NCBI GenBank assembly: GCA_024639745.1
Contig: JAHEHW010000067.1
Location: 1 to 7,881, forward strand
Direction: 5' to 3'
DNA: 7,881 bases
Origin: Salaquimonas sp.
GTDB taxonomy: Bacteria; Pseudomonadota; Alphaproteobacteria; Rhizobiales; Rhizobiaceae
Below the pieces are notes generated by a model that saw nothing but the letters and a program-made list of their open reading frames with translations, did no database searches and was not told the origin of the DNA. Positions 6,877 to 7,881 of the stretch are shown here, one piece after another. Each line of letters starts with the position of its first letter. Positions within the stretch are counted from its first letter, which is position 1. Position numbers and translations under genes: made by a program.

Positions 6877-7386
6877 TTCGGCAGGCTCGGAAACGTCGTC
6901 TTGCTCGGGTCCACGAAGCGTTAGATTCGGAATTCCTGCAAGCTTGGCCTGCACCTTGCCCATATCAGACAACACATGCCGCACGGCGCTGGCAATCCGA
7001 TCATGAAGCAGATTGGCCAGTTCCGGATATTCAGAGAGCATACGCTTGAACAGATCCCGGGGTATGAAAATCAGCTCGACATTTGTCTTTGCAACAGCCG
7101 TTCCAATGCGACGATTTGCAGTCACCAATGCCATTTCCCCTACAAGGCTGCCGGCACCAAAGCTTCCGCCTACCCAGTTCTTGCCATCTGTTTCGATCAT
7201 CAAATCTATTTGACCGGATAAAATCACATAGCCACCGTCAGACAGGCGATCCTGCTCGAAAAGTGTCTCACCGGGTCTGACGATCATGCGTTTTGAACCA
7301 AAGGCCAGTAGCCGCAACTGCTCAACGGAAAACCCTTCGAACAGAGCTATATCGCTTAGTCTGGCAATGTCATCCGACAAACTCAT
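6835..7386 (-). CDS. Cyclic-nucleotide-binding domain protein, no output domain
   Basis: This 183-residue cytosolic protein is a single Crp/Fnr-type cyclic-nucleotide-binding fold. It begins with a helical region (FEGFSVEQLRLLAFG), then the beta-roll PGETLFEQDRLSDGGYVILSGQIDL. The phosphate-binding cassette is GEMALVTANRRIGTA (about 83-97), with the usual Gly, Glu and a potential phosphate-contacting Arg. After the C-helix there is only a charged, probably disordered tail (EQDDVSEPAESTDIETRDDGDVV). There is no helix-turn-helix, kinase or channel segment, so it is not a transcription factor by itself. The ATG at 7386 is the only available start in frame (a TGA lies 9 codons upstream), yet it has no convincing ribosome-binding site. 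It is convergent with xth (42-base overlap) and divergent from the aminotransferase gene. Ligand and partner are unknown. Confidence 0.88.
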   Translation of the reverse strand: MSLSDDIARLSDIALFEGFSVEQLRLLAFGSKRMIVRPGETLFEQDRLSDGGYVILSGQIDLMIETDGKNWVGGSFGAGSLVGEMALVTANRRIGTAVAKTNVELIFIPRDLFKRMLSEYPELANLLHDRIASAVRHVLSDMGKVQAKLAGIPNLTLRGPEQDDVSEPAESTDIETRDDGDVV

Positions 7387-7462
7387 GGAACAAGGTACCG
7401 AAAAATTTCGTCACTTCCTGCGTGGTGCGACCAGTCGACCGCAATAATAACCTCTCCTCCGA

Positions 7463-7478
7463 TGGAAAGGTGACTGCT
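7463..7478 (+). promoter_or_regulatory. Weak sigma-54-like element before the aminotransferase gene
   Basis: TGGAAAGGTGACTGCT has the GG and GC steps at the exact 12-base offset of a -24/-12 promoter, but the inner CAC is AAA-like and the -12 begins CTGC rather than TTGC. Start would be near 7488-7490. No enhancer or IHF match was seen upstream. Chance occurrence is quite possible. Confidence 0.25.
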
Positions 7479-7493
7479 TTTCTGATAGCAGTC
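7472..7493 (+). repeat. Perfect inverted repeat in the divergent intergenic gap
   Basis: GACTGCT (7472-7478) and AGCAGTC (7487-7493) are exact 7-base inverted arms around an 8-base spacer. It ends 39 bases before the aminotransferase start. It could be an operator for a dimeric regulator or a hairpin in the leader RNA; there is no T tract directly after it, so it is not a typical terminator. Confidence 0.5.
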
Positions 7494-7518
7494 GGGAAAA
7501 CACCGGAAAAGACCAAAT

Positions 7519-7523
7519 AGGAG
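7519..7523 (+). promoter_or_regulatory. Ribosome-binding site of the aminotransferase gene
   Basis: AGGAG lies 9 bases before the ATG at 7533. It is the strongest such site in the window and supports 7533 as the start. Confidence 0.75.
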
Positions 7524-7628
7524 AAACGCCGAATGTTGCGTAATGACAAGCTCGACCAATGGGACCGGGATTGTTTCCTGCACCCATCAACGCATCTGGC
7601 ACAACACGCTCGCGGAGAAACGCCGAAT
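7520..7628 (+). repeat. 15-base exact direct repeat across the aminotransferase start
   Basis: GGAGAAACGCCGAAT occurs at 7520-7534, spanning the ribosome-binding site and the first two bases of the ATG. It occurs again at 7614-7628 as codons 28-32 (Gly-Glu-Thr-Pro-Asn). The two copies are 94 bases apart, start to start. Confidence 0.85.
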
Positions 7629-7881
7629 CGCATCATGAGCACCGCATCTGGCGTCTATATTGAAGATCGCGATGGCAATAAATTGCTGGACGGTTTCGCC
7701 GGTCTTTACTGCGTTAACATTGGTTATGGGCGTAAGGAAGTGACGGACGCAATTGCGGACCAAGCGGCTGAGCTTGCCTATTATCATGCCTATGTTGGTC
7801 ACGGTACCGAGGCATCGATCACTTTGTCGAAGATGATCATTGATCGCGCTCCGGATCAGATGTCCAAGGTATATTTCGGTC
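7533..7881 (+). CDS. Class III PLP-dependent aminotransferase, N-terminal part (right edge cut)
   Basis: The reading frame is open from the ATG at 7533 to the window edge, giving 116 complete codons of a protein that usually has about 450-460 residues. It begins MLRNDKLDQWDRDCFLHPSTH, followed by GVYIEDRDGNKLLDGFAGLYCVNIGYGRKEV and then AYYHAYVGHGTEASITLSKMIIDRAP. These match the N-terminus of the omega-amino-acid:pyruvate aminotransferase-like group, often annotated as aspartate aminotransferase family. Such enzymes move the amino group of an amine or omega-amino acid to pyruvate or a similar acceptor. The PLP Lys and substrate-defining residues lie beyond the window, so the substrate cannot be named. 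AGGAG sits 9 bases upstream. Codons 28-32 repeat the ribosome-binding/start region exactly. Confidence 0.9.
   Translation, partial: MLRNDKLDQWDRDCFLHPSTHLAQHARGETPNRIMSTASGVYIEDRDGNKLLDGFAGLYCVNIGYGRKEVTDAIADQAAELAYYHAYVGHGTEASITLSKMIIDRAPDQMSKVYFG

Noticed and set aside
6759..7280. Several + strand open frames opposite the cyclic-nucleotide-binding gene
   Set aside because: They are mutually overlapping shadows with no motif; the - strand frame matches a known fold.
7399..7410. CGAAA-AA-TTTCG palindrome close to the start of the cyclic-nucleotide-binding gene
   Set aside because: Too short and AT-rich to distinguish from chance; no known operator recognised.

Overview
This window looks like chromosomal core DNA of an alphaproteobacterium, most likely of the Hyphomicrobiales (Rhizobiales). 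The grounds are the protein family types, the gene order (acyl-CoA thioesterase II, glnK-amtB, ftsK, lolA, exodeoxyribonuclease III, an orphan cyclic-nucleotide-binding protein, a class III aminotransferase), roughly balanced base composition and a CtrA-type box before ftsK. I cannot name the genus from the sequence alone.

Left part (1-2403): the window opens in the 3' end of a tesB-like thioesterase gene. A 230-base gap follows, which carries what looks like a complete nitrogen-control promoter: an NtrC-like palindrome (315-331), an exact IHF consensus match (387-399) and a sigma-54 -24/-12 element (418-433). It drives glnK (PII signal protein) and amtB (ammonium channel), the classic pair in which GlnK plugs the AmtB pore when nitrogen is plentiful. 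Three hairpins in a row follow amtB; the last has a T tract and is a convincing intrinsic terminator.

Middle part (2404-6876): ftsK (DNA translocase of the divisome) is preceded by an exact TTAA-N7-TTAAC box, the recognition pattern of the cell-cycle regulator CtrA. Then come lolA (periplasmic lipoprotein carrier, with signal peptide) and xth (exodeoxyribonuclease III / AP endonuclease), all on the + strand.

Right part (6835-7881): a small cyclic-nucleotide-binding protein gene lies on the - strand and overlaps the 3' end of xth by 42 bases, opposite the catalytic Asp-His codons of xth. It is divergent from a class III (PLP-dependent) aminotransferase gene that runs off the right edge. The 146-base divergent gap contains a perfect 7-bp-arm inverted repeat and a sigma-54-like element. 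The aminotransferase ribosome-binding/start region is repeated exactly (15 bases) inside the gene.

I see no mobile element, CRISPR array, tRNA, rRNA or undescribed multi-gene system. The points worth a second look are regulatory and architectural. No gene-free stretch exceeds 300 bases.
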